From Flammeovirgaceae bacterium UBA4465 (lineage in GTDB: Bacteria > Bacteroidota > Bacteroidia > Cytophagales > Cyclobacteriaceae): a stretch of 64,000 nt of DNA. The translations under genes were made by a program, and so were the position numbers. The stretch is taken from the NCBI GenBank assembly GCA_905182375.1, contig CAJJBF010000007.1:1-64000 (forward strand), read 5' to 3'. Below, one piece after another: positions 28,974 to 38,690 of the stretch; the first letter of the stretch is position 1, and every line of letters starts with the position of its first letter. The notes under the pieces were generated by a model. The model was not told the origin of the DNA. It searched no databases and saw nothing but the letters and a program-made list of their open reading frames with translations.

Positions 28974-30112
28974 AAGAACAAAAGGCGTTATTGATTCATA
29001 CTGCCCTTTTTATCATCACAGTGATCACAACCACGATAGCGGGAGCAGAGTGGATGTATGGTCGGTGGCTCTTTATCGGCGAATATTCCTTAACTCAAGA
29101 AGAGCTTTGGAATGGGTTGTCTTTTTCTATACCCTTTTTACTGATTTTGACCATTCATGAGATGGGACATTACGTAGTGGCCAGAATGAATCAGATCAAG
29201 GTGACCCTGCCTTATTATATTCCCATGTGGCTGGGTTTTATCCCCGGGATGCCTTCGTTTGGTACCATGGGAGCATTCATTCGTATCAAAGCGGTTATTC
29301 AAAGTCGTCGAGAATATTTTGATGTAGGAGTGGCGGGACCTATCGCTGGATTTGTGATGGCCCTCTTGGTGTTATGGTATGGCTTCAGCCATTTGCCGCC
29401 TGCTGAGTACATTTTTGAAATCCATCCCGAATACGAAGTATATGGTTTGGATTATGCTGACCATGTTTATGAGGGCGAAGGGGTGGCTTTTCAGTTGGGA
29501 GAAAACCCTATTTTTTGGTTCTTTAAGACCTATGTGGCAGATCCCGCTTTGCTGCCGCATCCCAATGAAATGATTCATTATCCCTTTATCTTGGCGGGCT
29601 ATTTGGCCTTGTTTTTCACAGCACTCAATCTATTGCCTATTGGTCAACTGGATGGGGGCCATGTCGTTTTTGGCTTGTTTGGCTACAAAATAGCCCAAAG
29701 GATCAATCAGGTTTTTTATACCTTATTTCTATTTTATGCAGGACTGGGCTGGATTTCACCAGATCTCCTAGCAAACGTCTCCTTGGAGAGTGTGTTTACT
29801 TTTGTGGCTTATGTAGGGATCTATCTTTATTTTGTCTTTTTGGCCGTGGCTTCGATGATTCCGGAAACAAGAGATCGCTGGTTCTTTGCGGTTGTACTGC
29901 TGGCCCTACAATATGCGGTGACCAGTTTTACTACGATAGTGGGTTATGATGGTTGGTTGCTCTTTGTGTTTTTAATCGGACGTTTTTTAGGGGTTTACCA
30001 TCCCAAAGCCATAGACGATACGCCCTTGGACGAAAAAAGAAATGTGATCGGATGGGTGGCGATATTGATTTTCCTCTTGTGTTTCAGTCCACAGCCATTT
30101 TCCTTGGGGTAG
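28970..30112 (+). CDS. site-2 protease family (M50) membrane protein
   Basis: 380 residues with about nine membrane helices. The zinc motif HEMGH is at residues 63-67 in the second helix, and the third ligand is in NLLPIGQLDGGHV (about 222-234). A long extracytoplasmic loop (about 140-195) lies between. No PDZ domain is seen, so it belongs to the compact S2P group rather than RseP. Its role could be intramembrane cleavage of a signalling or regulatory protein. The operon position after the HAD gene (ATGA overlap) gives no target. Catalytic residues look intact. Confidence 0.85.
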   Translation: MKEQKALLIHTALFIITVITTTIAGAEWMYGRWLFIGEYSLTQEELWNGLSFSIPFLLILTIHEMGHYVVARMNQIKVTLPYYIPMWLGFIPGMPSFGTMGAFIRIKAVIQSRREYFDVGVAGPIAGFVMALLVLWYGFSHLPPAEYIFEIHPEYEVYGLDYADHVYEGEGVAFQLGENPIFWFFKTYVADPALLPHPNEMIHYPFILAGYLALFFTALNLLPIGQLDGGHVVFGLFGYKIAQRINQVFYTLFLFYAGLGWISPDLLANVSLESVFTFVAYVGIYLYFVFLAVASMIPETRDRWFFAVVLLALQYAVTSFTTIVGYDGWLLFVFLIGRFLGVYHPKAIDDTPLDEKRNVIGWVAILIFLLCFSPQPFSLG

Positions 30113-30207
30113 TTTTGGGAGGTCAGAAGGTCCCAGGCTCAAAAAACCATCTCCATAAATTGATAAGCCTTGGGTAGGTCACACCGGTCCTCATATTCTG
30201 ATCAAGA

Positions 30208-30696
30208 TTATTTTTTATGATACAAGGTGGCGTCTTTGGATTTATAGCCTCGAAAATCGTTCCTTCCAGAGACATAAATACCTTCTTGATAGAGCTCATC
30301 TTCAAAGATTTTGGGGTCAATAGGGTCTTCTGGATCTGAAGACAATTCCACCAAATTTCCTGAGGGATCACGAACGAACATTTGAATGGCTCCATCGGGA
30401 AGTCGTCTTACTTTACCCCAAGGTTGTATATCAATGATTCCCAAGACTTTCATCCTAAAAAACAGGGCATTGATATCATCTACTTGTACACAGATATGGC
30501 CCCGGAACGAATGAGCATCTTCCCACTCGGTCAAATGCAACTGTTGTTGATCATTGAATTTGAAAAAAGCCGTAGGATAGTCAAATAAAAAGGCAGGAAG
30601 GGGCTCTAATCCTAACTCTTTTTCATAAAAAATACAGGCGGCTTCCAAGTCCTTTACGATTAATGCAACATGGTTAATTTTTAGTGCTTTTGCCAT
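30208..30696 (-). CDS. VOC (glyoxalase-fold) protein
   Basis: 162 residues with two beta-alpha-beta-beta-beta units. The first starts KINHVALIVKDLEAACIFYE and the second HICVQVDDINALFFR. Candidate metal ligands are His9, a His/Glu in LHLTE, His in GHICV and Glu in GNLVELSS. The family covers glyoxalase I, extradiol dioxygenases and epimerases, and I cannot choose between them. It is the last gene of a run with the TIM-barrel isomerase and the small 58-residue ORF, an association often seen for sugar or aromatic-acid metabolism. Confidence 0.75.
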   Translation of the reverse strand: MAKALKINHVALIVKDLEAACIFYEKELGLEPLPAFLFDYPTAFFKFNDQQQLHLTEWEDAHSFRGHICVQVDDINALFFRMKVLGIIDIQPWGKVRRLPDGAIQMFVRDPSGNLVELSSDPEDPIDPKIFEDELYQEGIYVSGRNDFRGYKSKDATLYHKK

Positions 30697-30728
30697 GGGG
30701 TTTTATAAATTAAATTTATCAAAATATA

Positions 30729-30905
30729 TTAAAGAACCTTAACGCTAAAGTAGGTTTCCGTTGCTTCAGCTTGACCATGATCCTGTGAAACCAAACTTGT
30801 GGGTATCAGGCCTAAAAGAGTAAACACAAAAGTGTCAGCAGTAGGGTGTATACGCTCATTAAAGAGGTATTGATAGCTAATGGTATTGCTGTGGGCTTTG
30901 TTCAT
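30729..30905 (-). CDS. small ORF, 58 residues, coupled to the isomerase gene
   Basis: An ORF from ATG 30905 to TAA 30729. Its start overlaps the TGA stop of the upstream isomerase gene (ATGA), the same coupling seen at several true operon junctions in this window. The product has a hydrophobic middle (TADTFVFTLLGLIPTSLV) and ends TYFSVKVL. No family recognised. It could be a real small protein, a remnant of a longer gene, or chance. The coupling and the fact that it fills most of the gap to the VOC gene are the only support. Confidence 0.4.
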   Translation of the reverse strand: MNKAHSNTISYQYLFNERIHPTADTFVFTLLGLIPTSLVSQDHGQAEATETYFSVKVL

Positions 30906-31789
30906 GAAAGAAGCTCTCTTAAAAAATGAATCGACTTTTCTGATAGCATATGATAAAAAGGTTCTGTTACCGCCGAACTGCCATGATCTTCCAAAAATTT
31001 TTTTTGCTCAGGACTCAAGTTTTTAGGATGGTCATCAATCGAGTTAGGATAAGGGTTGGCCGGAGTTCGGTCCAATGGCGAACAAAATTCAACCGAAAGG
31101 ACATGGTCATAATTTATACTTTTCAAGGCATCTAAGATATCGGTCCATGGGAGATGTCCCATCCCTGGAGCCATGCGGTTGTTATCCGCTACGTGAAAAC
31201 CTACCAAACGATCTTTACTGCTTTTGATGGCTTCCACCATATCTACTTCCTCAATATTCATGTGGAAGGTATCCAGACATACCCCACAGTTGGGACCTAC
31301 GGCCGTCGCCAACTCTAGGGCTTGATCGGCCCGGTTGATGAAATAGGTTTCAAATCTATTGATGGGTTCAATACCAATAGAAACGCCCAGATTTTCTGAA
31401 TAATCATAAATTTCTTGCAGCGCATCTACCGCCAATAGCCACTCATCCTCTGGTTTGCTCTCCGGAACCAGTTTACCAACTGTAGCCGGCACCACAGACA
31501 CCATATTGCCTTCCAATAGATGGACCATGTGTATAACGTCTTTGACATATTGAATTGATTTTTTTCTTTGTACGGCATCTTTGGCTAGCAAGTTGCGATC
31601 TTCAATCATCAAAGTCACTGCTCCCCAACAGGTTAAATGATGGGATTTAAGCAACCGAAAGACATGAGTCGTGTCATATAACTCAGGACTTCCTTGAATT
31701 TCAATTTTGTCATAACCCAGACCTGAGATGCGAGTGAGGGTGGTTTCGATACTTTCGGCACGCATCCAATTGTGTATTGCGATTTCCAT
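30902..31789 (-). CDS. sugar phosphate isomerase/epimerase, TIM-barrel type
   Basis: 295 residues of the AP-endonuclease-2-like (IolE/hydroxypyruvate isomerase) superfamily. Landmarks are YDKIEIQGSPELYDT, SIGIEPINRFETYF (a metal-binding Glu in IEPIN), VCLDTFHMNIEE (Asp, His), GFHVADNNRMAPGMGHLPW and VLSVEF (a second metal-binding Glu). These are the usual divalent-metal ligands of keto-sugar 3-epimerases and related isomerases. No signal peptide. The substrate is not evident. It is the first gene of an operon with the 58-residue ORF and the VOC protein. Confidence 0.85.
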   Translation of the reverse strand: MEIAIHNWMRAESIETTLTRISGLGYDKIEIQGSPELYDTTHVFRLLKSHHLTCWGAVTLMIEDRNLLAKDAVQRKKSIQYVKDVIHMVHLLEGNMVSVVPATVGKLVPESKPEDEWLLAVDALQEIYDYSENLGVSIGIEPINRFETYFINRADQALELATAVGPNCGVCLDTFHMNIEEVDMVEAIKSSKDRLVGFHVADNNRMAPGMGHLPWTDILDALKSINYDHVLSVEFCSPLDRTPANPYPNSIDDHPKNLSPEQKKFLEDHGSSAVTEPFYHMLSEKSIHFLRELLS

Positions 31790-31957
31790 ATTCTGCGGTT
31801 TAATGTGAAGTAATCATCAAATTAATGGAAATTCAGCATTTTTAATAAAAATCAGGTCACTTTATACATCATCATGATCCTCAGATGCCTTAAATACTCT
31901 AAAAGGGAGAGCCATCCCTTAATTTCTGTTATTTTTGATCCAAGAACAGTATTTACT

Positions 31958-32312
31958 ATGAAAAAAATATATTTTTTGGGTACTTGTAGTACCTGCATCC
32001 GCATCATGAAAGATTTAGATGCTGCCTTAGATGGGTTTGAGAAAATAGACATCAAACTCCAGTCCCTTACTTTTGATGAAATTGATCAAATGTGTGATTT
32101 GGCAGGGAGTTATGGCGCTTTTTTCTCCAAAAGAGCCATGAAATACAAGGCTGTGAAAGGATAAATCCCTGCAAGAGTCTGATTATCGAAAGCTGATCCA
32201 AGAGGAATATACTTTTTTAAAACGTCCTGTATTCATCGTTGATGGACAGATCTTCATAGGCAACAGTCCCGCAAACATTCTTGCCTTAAAGGTGCATCTA
32301 GGCAAGGGCTAG
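31958..32312 (+). CDS. ArsC/Spx-family thioredoxin-fold protein (frameshifted)
   Basis: About 117 residues. It begins IYFLGTCSTCIRIMKDL, the ArsC/Spx/YffB N-terminus with a CxxC at residues 9-12. The frame stops at 32164 (KAVKG). Dropping one G of the pair at 32159-32160 yields DKSLQESDYRKLIQEE followed by FLKRPVFIVDGQIFIG, the conserved C-terminus with the family's RP motif. Family members are arsenate reductases or RNA-polymerase-binding regulators; this one is more likely a generic YffB-like reductase. It is convergent with the S10 peptidase gene, which is also frameshifted nearby. Confidence 0.75.
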
Positions 32313-32316
32313 CTCA

Positions 32317-33811
32317 TCATTTTGACTGTTCTAAGATAAAACTCCCTACATCTTCCTTGAACTTGATAAGACTGGGGTGATGGGTGTACATCATGTGTCC
32401 AGCCTCATAGTATTTCATGATGATATGATCACGAATTTCAGGAGCAAGTCCAAGATGATCAATCGTATACTCAACGCCATAAAATACGGTAGCAATGTCA
32501 TAGTACCCATTAAGAATAAGTACTTTCATATTGGGGATCTCGAGACAAGGCTCTGGCCATATCGGGTGCGGTGTTGATCGCGGCTTGTGTATTCCATCTT
32601 TGGTTGCCCTCGTGATGCCAATCCCATTCGAAGCCTTCTCTGCGACCGGCAGTAACGGTATATTGTAAGTCTTTTCTCACGCCTAATGTGTTGTGAAAAT
32701 AATCTAAAAATCCAGTAATGTAAGCAGGAGAAATGGCGGCACTCTGAGGGTCATGACTTCCAAATTGCGAGATCAAATCTTGATTGATCCCTGTATACCT
32801 AGAGTCTAATCTTCCTATGACCAGACCATTTGATCTTAAGGCTTCTGCAAAATACTCAGATCCCGTCACCCTGAGGTTGGACTTGAGCCAGTAGTCTTTA
32901 CTCAAACCTGTATATTGAGCCAGTTGACCCGCGACGGTATTCTTTTGCTCTGGGGAAATGCGATGTCCTTTAAACAAGGCAGGTGCATAACTGTTTTCAG
33001 TGAAACTTCTTATTTCATCTATGAATGTCTCCAAGTCGGGTTCTTTATCAGGAATTTGATTGTGGTACCAGGCACTGGCAGCATAGGTGGGGAAATGCAT
33101 AAGATAAGGCAAATCATCATCGGGTGGAAAAATGAGGGTTCTTAAATCAAAAACGGCGGATACCATGATGACCCCATTCATCGCAATGCCTTGATTGAGC
33201 ATATGATCCATAATACCAGCATTTCTAAAGGTGCCATAGCTTTCTCCTAAGAGAAATTTGGGCGAGTTCATACGACCTTGTTCAATCAAATATTGAGTGA
33301 TGAATAAACTGATACTTCTAATGTCTTGATCAACACCCCAAAACTCATCGAAGGTATGCGATCCCAATGGAACACTCAATCCTGTGCCTACAGGATCAAT
33401 CATCACTAAGTCTGCAACATCTAAAATAGAATAATTGTTATTGACAATTTGATAGGGTGCGGCCGGGGTATATTCAGGGTCGTTTACTGCAATCCTCTTG
33501 GGTCCTAATACACCCATATGTAACCAAAAAGAGGAAGAGCCAGGGCCACCATTAAAAGCAAAAACTATGGGACGAGTGCTTTTGGCGCCTTCTTTGATAT
33601 AGCTGGTATAGCCAAACAAGGCCAAAGGTTTATTTTGCTCATCCCTGAGCTTATAAGTCCCCGCTTGGGCAATTAATTGAATGGTTTTTCCATCTATTTG
33701 AACTTGCTGACGTGACGTAGCTACTTCAGCATCAGACAGCGTTAAGGGAGCTTCTTGGGCCATGACCAGACTGAAGGTCAGTGATAAGGTTAAGGTTAAA
33801 ATTTGCTTCAT
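32317..33811 (-). CDS. S10 serine carboxypeptidase-like peptidase (frameshifted)
   Basis: About 497 residues with a signal peptide (ILTLTLSLTFSLVMAQ). It has the oxyanion segment FAFNGGPGSSSFWLHMGVLG, the nucleophile Ser in LGESYGTFR, Asp in LILNGYYD and His in AGHMMY. The frame breaks at a run of four G (plus strand 32533-32536). Removing one gives LSRDPNMKVLILNGYYD, the expected junction, so the C-terminal part 32317-32529 belongs to the same gene. It is a secreted or periplasmic exopeptidase, one of several families Bacteroidota use for protein degradation. The break is probably a sequencing error. Confidence 0.87.
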
Positions 33812-33837
33812 GATACAGAAATTTAGTCAATGAGAAA

Positions 33838-34518
33838 TCAAAAAGTTATACTAGCTCCAACAGCCATAAGTTGCAAATCTAACTGATGGGAATTAAATAG
33901 GTTTATTGCTTCGGCGTGATCAATGGTTATTTCAGCAAAGGAATCATAATGACAGCCTATAATTTGACTACAGCCTAAAAATTTCGCCGCATGCACCGCA
34001 TCTTCTGTATCCATGGTATAGTTTCCTCCAATCGGTAGGATGGCCAAATCGATATCATTAAGTTCACCAAACAATTTCAAGTCAGAATGGAGTGCTGTGT
34101 CGCCTGCGATAAAAATGGTTTTACCTTCAGTTTTCAGGATAAAAGAACCTGGATGACCCCCATAGCTTCCATCGGGCATACTACTGGAATGAACTGCTTG
34201 CACATATTTAGCGGATGTTTCCTTGGAGAACTCATAGGTACCTCCAAAGTTTAAACTGTGAGAATGGCTATGTCCCTGTTTGGCCAACCAGCTGGCTACT
34301 TCTACCATAGTGATGATTTTGGCATCATTATGAGCCATGATTTTATCCAAGTCGGCCAAATGATCTGCGTGACCATGGGTGATCAAGACATGATTTGCCT
34401 TTATATCTTCCATGACGATATGCTTTGCTTTTGGATTAGATGCGATGAAGGGATCTGTCAGTATGCTGATATCTGATTTGAATAAAAATGAATTATGTCC
34501 GAAAAAAGTTATTTGCAT
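33838..34518 (-). CDS. UPF0173 metal-dependent hydrolase
   Basis: 226 residues of metallo-beta-lactamase fold. Metal motif THGHADHLAD (about residues 46-55), a second His in VQAVHSSSMPDGSYGGHPG, and Asp in FIAGDTALHSD. N-terminal GHNSF and the final beta-strand match UPF0173 (YtkL-like) proteins, which are cytoplasmic hydrolases of unknown substrate. It starts after the S10 peptidase gene start in the same direction, with 26 bases between, and could share a transcript with it. Confidence 0.88.
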   Translation of the reverse strand: MQITFFGHNSFLFKSDISILTDPFIASNPKAKHIVMEDIKANHVLITHGHADHLADLDKIMAHNDAKIITMVEVASWLAKQGHSHSHSLNFGGTYEFSKETSAKYVQAVHSSSMPDGSYGGHPGSFILKTEGKTIFIAGDTALHSDLKLFGELNDIDLAILPIGGNYTMDTEDAVHAAKFLGCSQIIGCHYDSFAEITIDHAEAINLFNSHQLDLQLMAVGASITF

Positions 34519-34729
34519 TTCCTTAAATAATTTTAGTTAAATCTAGTGATTAAAAATAAAACATTCAAAGAAGTTTCTTGCAGGTATATTTATGAGGGCT
34601 GAACGGTAGTATCCCTATGTAAGCTCCTAGATAAAGTTTGAATATTGCAGCTAGGAAATCGGAACTCACAGGTGGGCTTTACTGAAGCTATCAAAGGCGC
34701 ACCAAGGATTATTAAAGGGAATCGCCTCT

Positions 34730-35392
34730 TTATTTGAGTTGAGAGAGATAGTCAGCGATAAAGTCATCTTTTTGTTTCAACTTGTATTGCATGACCCACC
34801 TAGGATGGGGAAGTGCGACCACCGCATCAAAAAACTGATACTTTTTATTGAGATAATATAAAAAATCAAAGTTTTTGCCTTTGCCCACACTGAAGGCGAC
34901 GCTGCGATCAATTTTGAAGTTCAATTGTGCTTTAATTTGGGTGACTATGTAAGACTCAAATAAGGTCTTGTAATTGGGTAAATCATAATAATTGAGATTC
35001 ACCCCTTTACTCACATAGCCCAAGGGAGAGAGGGCAGATATATAATAACGTGCATAAAATGCAGCGGCTCCTCCGAAGCTCGCGATCATCTCATAAATAA
35101 AACTTGATGATAATTCTGCTCTTTGATTCAGTGTATTAGGAATAGCGCATCTATTCGAAAGCGCTGTAGGATCTGTAAATGGAATGCCGGTTAAACCTGC
35201 TCCTAATCGACCTGGATTGATACCAAAAAGAATTTTTCTGGGTTGGTCATCTGAATAATATTTATCATAAAATTGTTGACATAAGGACAGCGCATACGTA
35301 TTTTGATAGGGGTTCAACACGACAACATGACTCGGAAGATTTGCGGGCCCACTCAATTGATGGTAGTATTGCAACACACGGTTAGAAAACAT
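34730..35392 (-). CDS. uracil-DNA glycosylase family protein (SMUG2-like)
   Basis: 220 residues. The active-site strand ILFGINPGRLGAGLTGIPFT is the signature of SMUG2-type members of the uracil-DNA glycosylase superfamily, and a C-terminal VALPHPRWVM supplies the HP-containing loop near the minor-groove intercalation site. It excises uracil or oxidised pyrimidines from DNA. Its start is 11 bases from the divergent pseudouridine synthase start, so promoters for both overlap the coding ends. About 210 bases downstream (34519-34729) show nothing. Confidence 0.85.
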   Translation of the reverse strand: MFSNRVLQYYHQLSGPANLPSHVVVLNPYQNTYALSLCQQFYDKYYSDDQPRKILFGINPGRLGAGLTGIPFTDPTALSNRCAIPNTLNQRAELSSSFIYEMIASFGGAAAFYARYYISALSPLGYVSKGVNLNYYDLPNYKTLFESYIVTQIKAQLNFKIDRSVAFSVGKGKNFDFLYYLNKKYQFFDAVVALPHPRWVMQYKLKQKDDFIADYLSQLK

Positions 35393-35403
35393 ATAATTAT
35401 ACT

Positions 35404-35994
35404 TTGGCAGACAATTTAAGATATTTCATTATAAATAAACCCTATAAGGTACTCAGTCAGTATACAGATGAGGTAGAAAATAAAGGCTTAGGTTCTATTT
35501 TTAGAATTCCTAAGGGTTTTTATGCGGTAGGTCGATTGGACCTTGACTCCGAAGGGTTATTGATTTTAACAAATGATAAGAAGCTCAATAGTGCCCTCTT
35601 AAACCCTGAGAATGGGCACAAGAGGACCTATCATGTGGAAGTAGAGGGAACGCCCTCTGCTGCAGCATTGAAAGTATTAAGTGGGGGAATAAGTATCACA
35701 ATTGATGGCAAACCTTACCGAACGAAAAAAGCGGAGGTACGTGTTTTAACGGATTATGACTTCCCCGAACGAAGTCCTGCGGTCAACAGAATTAAACATC
35801 CCGAGACCTCTTGGGTTGAAGTGATTTTAACCGAAGGCAAAAACAGGCAAGTACGTAAAATGACGGCCAAGGTGGGTCACCCCGCGTTAAGACTTATACG
35901 TGTAGGGATTGAAGACTTAGCGCTCCATCCATTAATGCCGGGACAAATTGTTATGATATCCAAAAAGGTTCTGTATAAAAAATTGAAATTATAA
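35404..35994 (+). CDS. RluE-like 23S rRNA pseudouridine synthase
   Basis: 196 residues. The catalytic motif GRLDLDSEGLLILTND carries the Asp nucleophile (about residue 45). The N-terminal YFIINKPYKVLSQ and C-terminal EGKNRQVRKMTAKVGHPALR are the RsuA/RluB/E/F pattern without an S4 domain, as in RluE (modification of the U2457 region). The start is TTG at 35404, since no ATG fits before the conserved N-terminus. The start lies 11 bases from the divergent SMUG2-like gene, leaving very little leader. Confidence 0.88.
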   Translation: MADNLRYFIINKPYKVLSQYTDEVENKGLGSIFRIPKGFYAVGRLDLDSEGLLILTNDKKLNSALLNPENGHKRTYHVEVEGTPSAAALKVLSGGISITIDGKPYRTKKAEVRVLTDYDFPERSPAVNRIKHPETSWVEVILTEGKNRQVRKMTAKVGHPALRLIRVGIEDLALHPLMPGQIVMISKKVLYKKLKL

Positions 35995-36109
35995 GGGTTA
36001 GTAGAATTTTGGGAACCTAATTTACAAACAATAGGTTATTATATTGATTTTTTATAATCCATAATTTTTTTGTCAAAATGCGTCAATCTTCCTTTATTTG
36101 CATATCTAC

Positions 36110-36727
36110 ATGAATACGCCAGAAGATATATTTAGCTACCACCCGCTTTTGCGGAGCATTGCCTTAAGAATCGTAGGTAGTATTGAAGATGCAGAAGACA
36201 TTGTTCAAGATACTTTTGAAAAATGGCTTTCCATTGATCGCAAAGACATCAAAAACACAAAAGCCTACCTGATCAAATCCGTCAGCAACAACAGCATTAA
36301 GTTTCTGACTTCTTTAAAGAGCAAAATTTCTCAGAAAACTTTTACCGCTGAAGATCACTTTGAGATCGTGGACCGCCAACAAATAAAAGCCTTTTTGAAT
36401 TTTGATATGGATGCGCAGTTGGGCGAAGCTTGGCAGGTATTACATAAGAAATTAGAACCTTTAGAGAAATCTATTTACGTGATGCGTGAGGTCTTTAGTG
36501 TCGAATATGAAGAGTTGCAGGAGATATTTGATAAAAAGAAAGACCATTGCCGGCAATTATTTTTTAGGGCAAAGTCAAAATTAGAACAAGATAAAATAAA
36601 GTTTAAAACTGATTTTACGGTACCTAAACTGCCTTTGTCATTTAAAAAGGCCTGTGAACTCGGCAGTATTAGCGAGATGATTGACGAATTAAAGCGAGAG
36701 ATTTCAAAAAAAACCCTCCTTAAATAA
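36110..36727 (+). CDS. ECF-type sigma-70 factor
   Basis: About 205 residues from ATG 36110. Region 2 is visible as ALRIVGSIEDAEDIVQDTFE. Region 4 is EPLEKSIYVMREVFSVEYEE leading into the LQEIFDKKKDHCRQLFFRAK helix-turn-helix. A basic tail of about 50 residues follows. It resembles SigJ-like ECF factors with a C-terminal extension. No anti-sigma gene is adjacent, which is unusual for ECF factors. The next gene is a fatty-acid desaturase 80 bases downstream on the same strand, suggesting a membrane-lipid regulon, though that link is only positional. Confidence 0.85.
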   Translation: MNTPEDIFSYHPLLRSIALRIVGSIEDAEDIVQDTFEKWLSIDRKDIKNTKAYLIKSVSNNSIKFLTSLKSKISQKTFTAEDHFEIVDRQQIKAFLNFDMDAQLGEAWQVLHKKLEPLEKSIYVMREVFSVEYEELQEIFDKKKDHCRQLFFRAKSKLEQDKIKFKTDFTVPKLPLSFKKACELGSISEMIDELKREISKKTLLK

Positions 36728-36807
36728 ATAAAATTTCGATTTTCTGTAACAAATTAAAACTTAATGGATCTTACTAAGTAAGATTCATTTTTTAATTAAC
36801 ATTTTTC

Positions 36808-37588
36808 ATGAAAATCATTCTCATCTTTTTTGTATCACACTGGTACCTTTCCCTTTTCTTTCAAACGTTTTTCCTTCATAGGTATGCCTCCCATGCCGCC
36901 TTTACGATGGGTCCGTTAACGGAAAAGATATTTTTTGTGCTGACCTGGGTTTTTCAAGGTTCTAATTATTTAAGTCCCTTACGGATACGGCGTGATGCAT
37001 CGGATGCACCATGCTTTTGCAGATACTGAAAATGACCCACATTCCCCCAAATATGATGAATCGATTTTCAAAATGATGTGGAAAACCAAAACCATCTATT
37101 CCAAAATAGCGAGTGGTCAAGAAATACCAGAAAAGCGTTTTACAGAAGGAGTACCTAAATGGGAGTTTTTTGACAGATTTGCCAGATCTTGGCCATCGAG
37201 ATTATTTTGGGGTGCCGCATACGTGGGTGTTTATTATTTATTTGCAACAGAAATTTGGCTGTGGGCTTTATTGCCGATGCAATTTTTATTTTCTCCTATC
37301 CACGGTGCCATCATTAATTGGTTTGCCCATAAGTACGGGTATAGAAACTATGAAGTAAAGGATACCTCAAGGAACTTTTTACCATTCGATTTCTTAATGA
37401 TGGGAGAAAGTTATCATAACAATCATCATAAATATGGTTCTCGACCTAATTTTGGAGGCATACGGTGGCATGAAATTGATCCTACTTACCAAGTGATTAA
37501 GTTGCTCAATGCATTGCGGATAATTCAGATAAAAGATCAGAAGGAAATTCAATTGCCAAGAGAAATCAAGAAAAAACAGGCTGCTTGA
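36808..37588 (+). CDS. acyl-CoA/acyl-lipid fatty-acid desaturase (frameshifted)
   Basis: About 259 residues, an integral membrane di-iron desaturase. The three histidine boxes are present: HRYASH, HRMHHAFAD and SYHNNHH. The frame breaks between the first two. Removing one T of the pair at 36979-36980 turns SPLRIRRDASDAP into SPYGYGVMHRMHHAFAD and restores the second box. Likely a delta-9-type desaturase that adjusts membrane fluidity. It follows an ECF sigma gene. A terminator hairpin is found about 80 bases downstream. Confidence 0.9.
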
Positions 37589-37666
37589 GGAATTAAATCC
37601 TTAATTAACCACCCCAAATTATTTACCACTGATAGATGATCTCAAGATCAATGGTCGTCTATTAAG

Positions 37667-37710
37667 AAAAGCCAACAATTTTCTCAAACGAGAAGAGGGT
37701 TGGCTTTTTT
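37667..37710 (+). terminator. terminator after the desaturase
   Basis: The stem aaaagccaac with gttggctttt, around a loop of some 23 bases, ends in a T run. It lies on the plus strand 79 bases after the desaturase stop and can also work on the minus strand. Confidence 0.6.
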
Positions 37711-37763
37711 ATTCAAGTCTCATTTGAACGCATATATGTCCTCAAATAAACTCCAGAGGTCAT

Positions 37764-37790
37764 AAAAAAACCCTCCACTAGAGGAGGGTT
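37764..37790 (-). terminator. terminator for the minus-strand secreted-protein gene
   Basis: Read on the minus strand: aaccctcc/ggagggtt with a six-base loop, followed by a T run (the A run at 37764-37770 on the plus strand). It lies 35 bases after the stop of the gene at 37825-38537. Confidence 0.75.
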
Positions 37791-37824
37791 AAAATCAATA
37801 ATGGTTGAGTGAAAAATCTTGGCT

Positions 37825-38537
37825 TTATTTATCTTTTCCAGCTAGATCGAAGGTATCATCTACAAGATGTTCGACATGTGAATAAATTTGATCGTTATGC
37901 GGTCCATCCACAAGGCTCCAGAAGCTGTTTTTAGCAGCGGTATTTACTGTTCCTTGTGTACTGATGGAAGTGGCAAAATCTACTATGGTTTTGAAAGCAT
38001 CAAAAAACTCTAGATCTGCACCGGCTCCCTTGTCGTGTTTAGTTACGCCACCTCCTAATTGTAAGCCATTGGCAACCAAGGAGCGGGTTTGCCAATCCAT
38101 GTAGGCTTTAGCCATCTCAGAGGACTTACCTTTGGTGTTGTAGGTCCCAACAACAAAGACAAAGGGAATATCCCAATCCACATTTTCTTTTGACACAAAG
38201 TCCTTTTCATAGTCTATGACCCGCATTTCATCCCAATGACCGTTAAAAAATGACCACCATTCAGTGAAAACAGCATCCATTTCTTTTTTGGCGTCTGCCG
38301 AAAGGCCTTCATGTTTTTTTTGTAGGCTGCATTGAAATTATCATCAATGGCATATTGTGCGGAATTGTATTCATCATAAATAAGAATAGCATCGCCTGAA
38401 CCATACCAATGTCTATAAACCCAATGGTCCTGAACTGTTCGATCTTCACCTTGATAGAGGTCGGTAACCTTTTTGTGTAGTTCTATAAATCTTTGAACCT
38501 TATTCAGTGGGACGTCTACATTAGTAGATTCCATCAC
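37825..38537 (-). CDS. probable secreted protein of unknown function (frameshifted)
   Basis: About 237 residues after correction. Two frames overlap at 38214-38280. Adding one base to the eight-T run at 38314-38321 (plus strand) joins them as NAAYKKKHEGLSADAKKEMD. No named family. The layout has two halves, each beginning with a beta-like strand (WVYRHWYGSGDAILIYDEY; IPFVFVVGTYNTKG) and containing a helix, similar to the proteins at 2-742 and 7692-8363. Upstream of the first ATG the same frame continues with a signal-peptide-like stretch (IAAFFCNYFVSGQT) but has no standard start, so the true start may be hidden by another indel. Confidence 0.65.
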
Positions 38538-38690
38538 TGTTTGGCCAGAAACAAAATAGTTACAAAAAAATGCAGCTATTACGATTAGTTATTTTAATAT
38601 GTCAAATTCAAAGGTAAATATTTATGGTGGCAAACAAAATAATCGTTAAAATTGCCTTTCATAAGGTATCCAATATGTTTTTCCTCAGTA

